In this document: positions 42,780 to 42,839 of the stretch, piece by piece
Layout: every line of letters starts with the position of its first letter
Position numbering within the stretch: the first letter of the stretch is position 1
Source: Flavobacteriaceae bacterium CG2_30_31_66
GTDB taxonomy: Bacteria > Bacteroidota > Bacteroidia > Flavobacteriales > Flavobacteriaceae
Assembly: GCA_001873065.1 (NCBI GenBank)
Contig: MNYM01000030.1
Span: 1 to 42,839, forward strand
Length of the DNA: 42,839 bases
Reading direction: 5' to 3'
The notes under the pieces: model-generated
The model's input: only the letters and a program-made list of their open reading frames with translations
Databases searched by the model: none
What the model was told of the DNA's origin: nothing
Program-made: the position numbers and the translations under genes

Positions 42780-42839
42780 AATTTACGCTCGTTTGTGTAT
42801 TGAGGGTGCATTTTGCCCTTGTTTGATTTTAAATTTTCT

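Larger units (their letters stand above)
42408..42839. other. Intergenic end region with short repeats
   Basis: No intact gene was seen. There is a 35-residue open stretch at 42421-42528 without a start (HGSFHELAQKATSKVVQTH...), which could be a gene remnant or chance. Two sets of 11-bp tandem repeats and one 12-bp inverted repeat occupy much of the rest. Confidence 0.5.

Overview
The window looks like a chromosomal segment of a member of the Flavobacteriia (Bacteroidota), probably Flavobacterium or a close relative. The DNA is AT-rich. Several genes are preceded by the Bacteroidota -7 box TAnnTTTG, and start codons lack strong Shine-Dalgarno sites. There is a type IX secretion sorting domain, a DUF6503 lipoprotein, a CHRD lipoprotein and a zinc-less DnaX typical of this group. 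No rRNA, tRNA, CRISPR array or intact insertion sequence was recognised.

Region by region: (1) 1-3.9 kb is an accessory island. It holds an XRE regulator, a 21-bp tandem repeat array, a large imperfect palindrome, and a compact type II restriction-modification operon on the minus strand (controller, C5 cytosine methyltransferase, Sau3AI/MutH-type endonuclease). The operon is bracketed by 14-bp inverted repeats, and two operator-like boxes overlie its promoter. (2) 4-24.8 kb is mostly housekeeping: smpB, maf, half of a split transketolase, a beta-barrel protein, a pyruvate-kinase-like protein, TerC, YoaK, msrA, dnaX, a cation/proton antiporter, GtrA, miaE, mnmE, typA, proline dehydrogenase, aroB and a cold-shock-domain protein. 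(3) 25-30.1 kb is a four-gene export operon (TetR regulator, ABC exporter, HlyD adaptor, TolC channel). Its ABC subunit keeps Walker A but has lost the Q-loop, signature and H-loop residues. (4) 30.3-42.8 kb is loose and partly decaying. It contains an M28 peptidase, a RidA-like lipoprotein with a damaged N-terminus, about 1 kb without genes, an MscS channel, a 5'-deleted T9SS surface protein, an alcohol dehydrogenase, a STAS/GHKL-ATPase gene broken by one in-frame TAG next to a STAS-like (DUF4325-type) gene, a 34-residue lysine-rich protein, an MsbA-like exporter whose 3' end is duplicated 842 bp downstream, a CHRD lipoprotein and an AAA_14/DUF4143 ATPase.

Best leads: the ABC exporter with degenerate catalytic motifs in an otherwise intact export operon; the amber-interrupted STAS-GHKL gene paired with a STAS-like partner; the bracketed, self-regulated restriction-modification unit; and the duplicated exporter 3' end, which is identical over 137 bp and then differs only at synonymous sites. 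Everything here was read by eye. Family names rest on recognised motifs, not on database searches.
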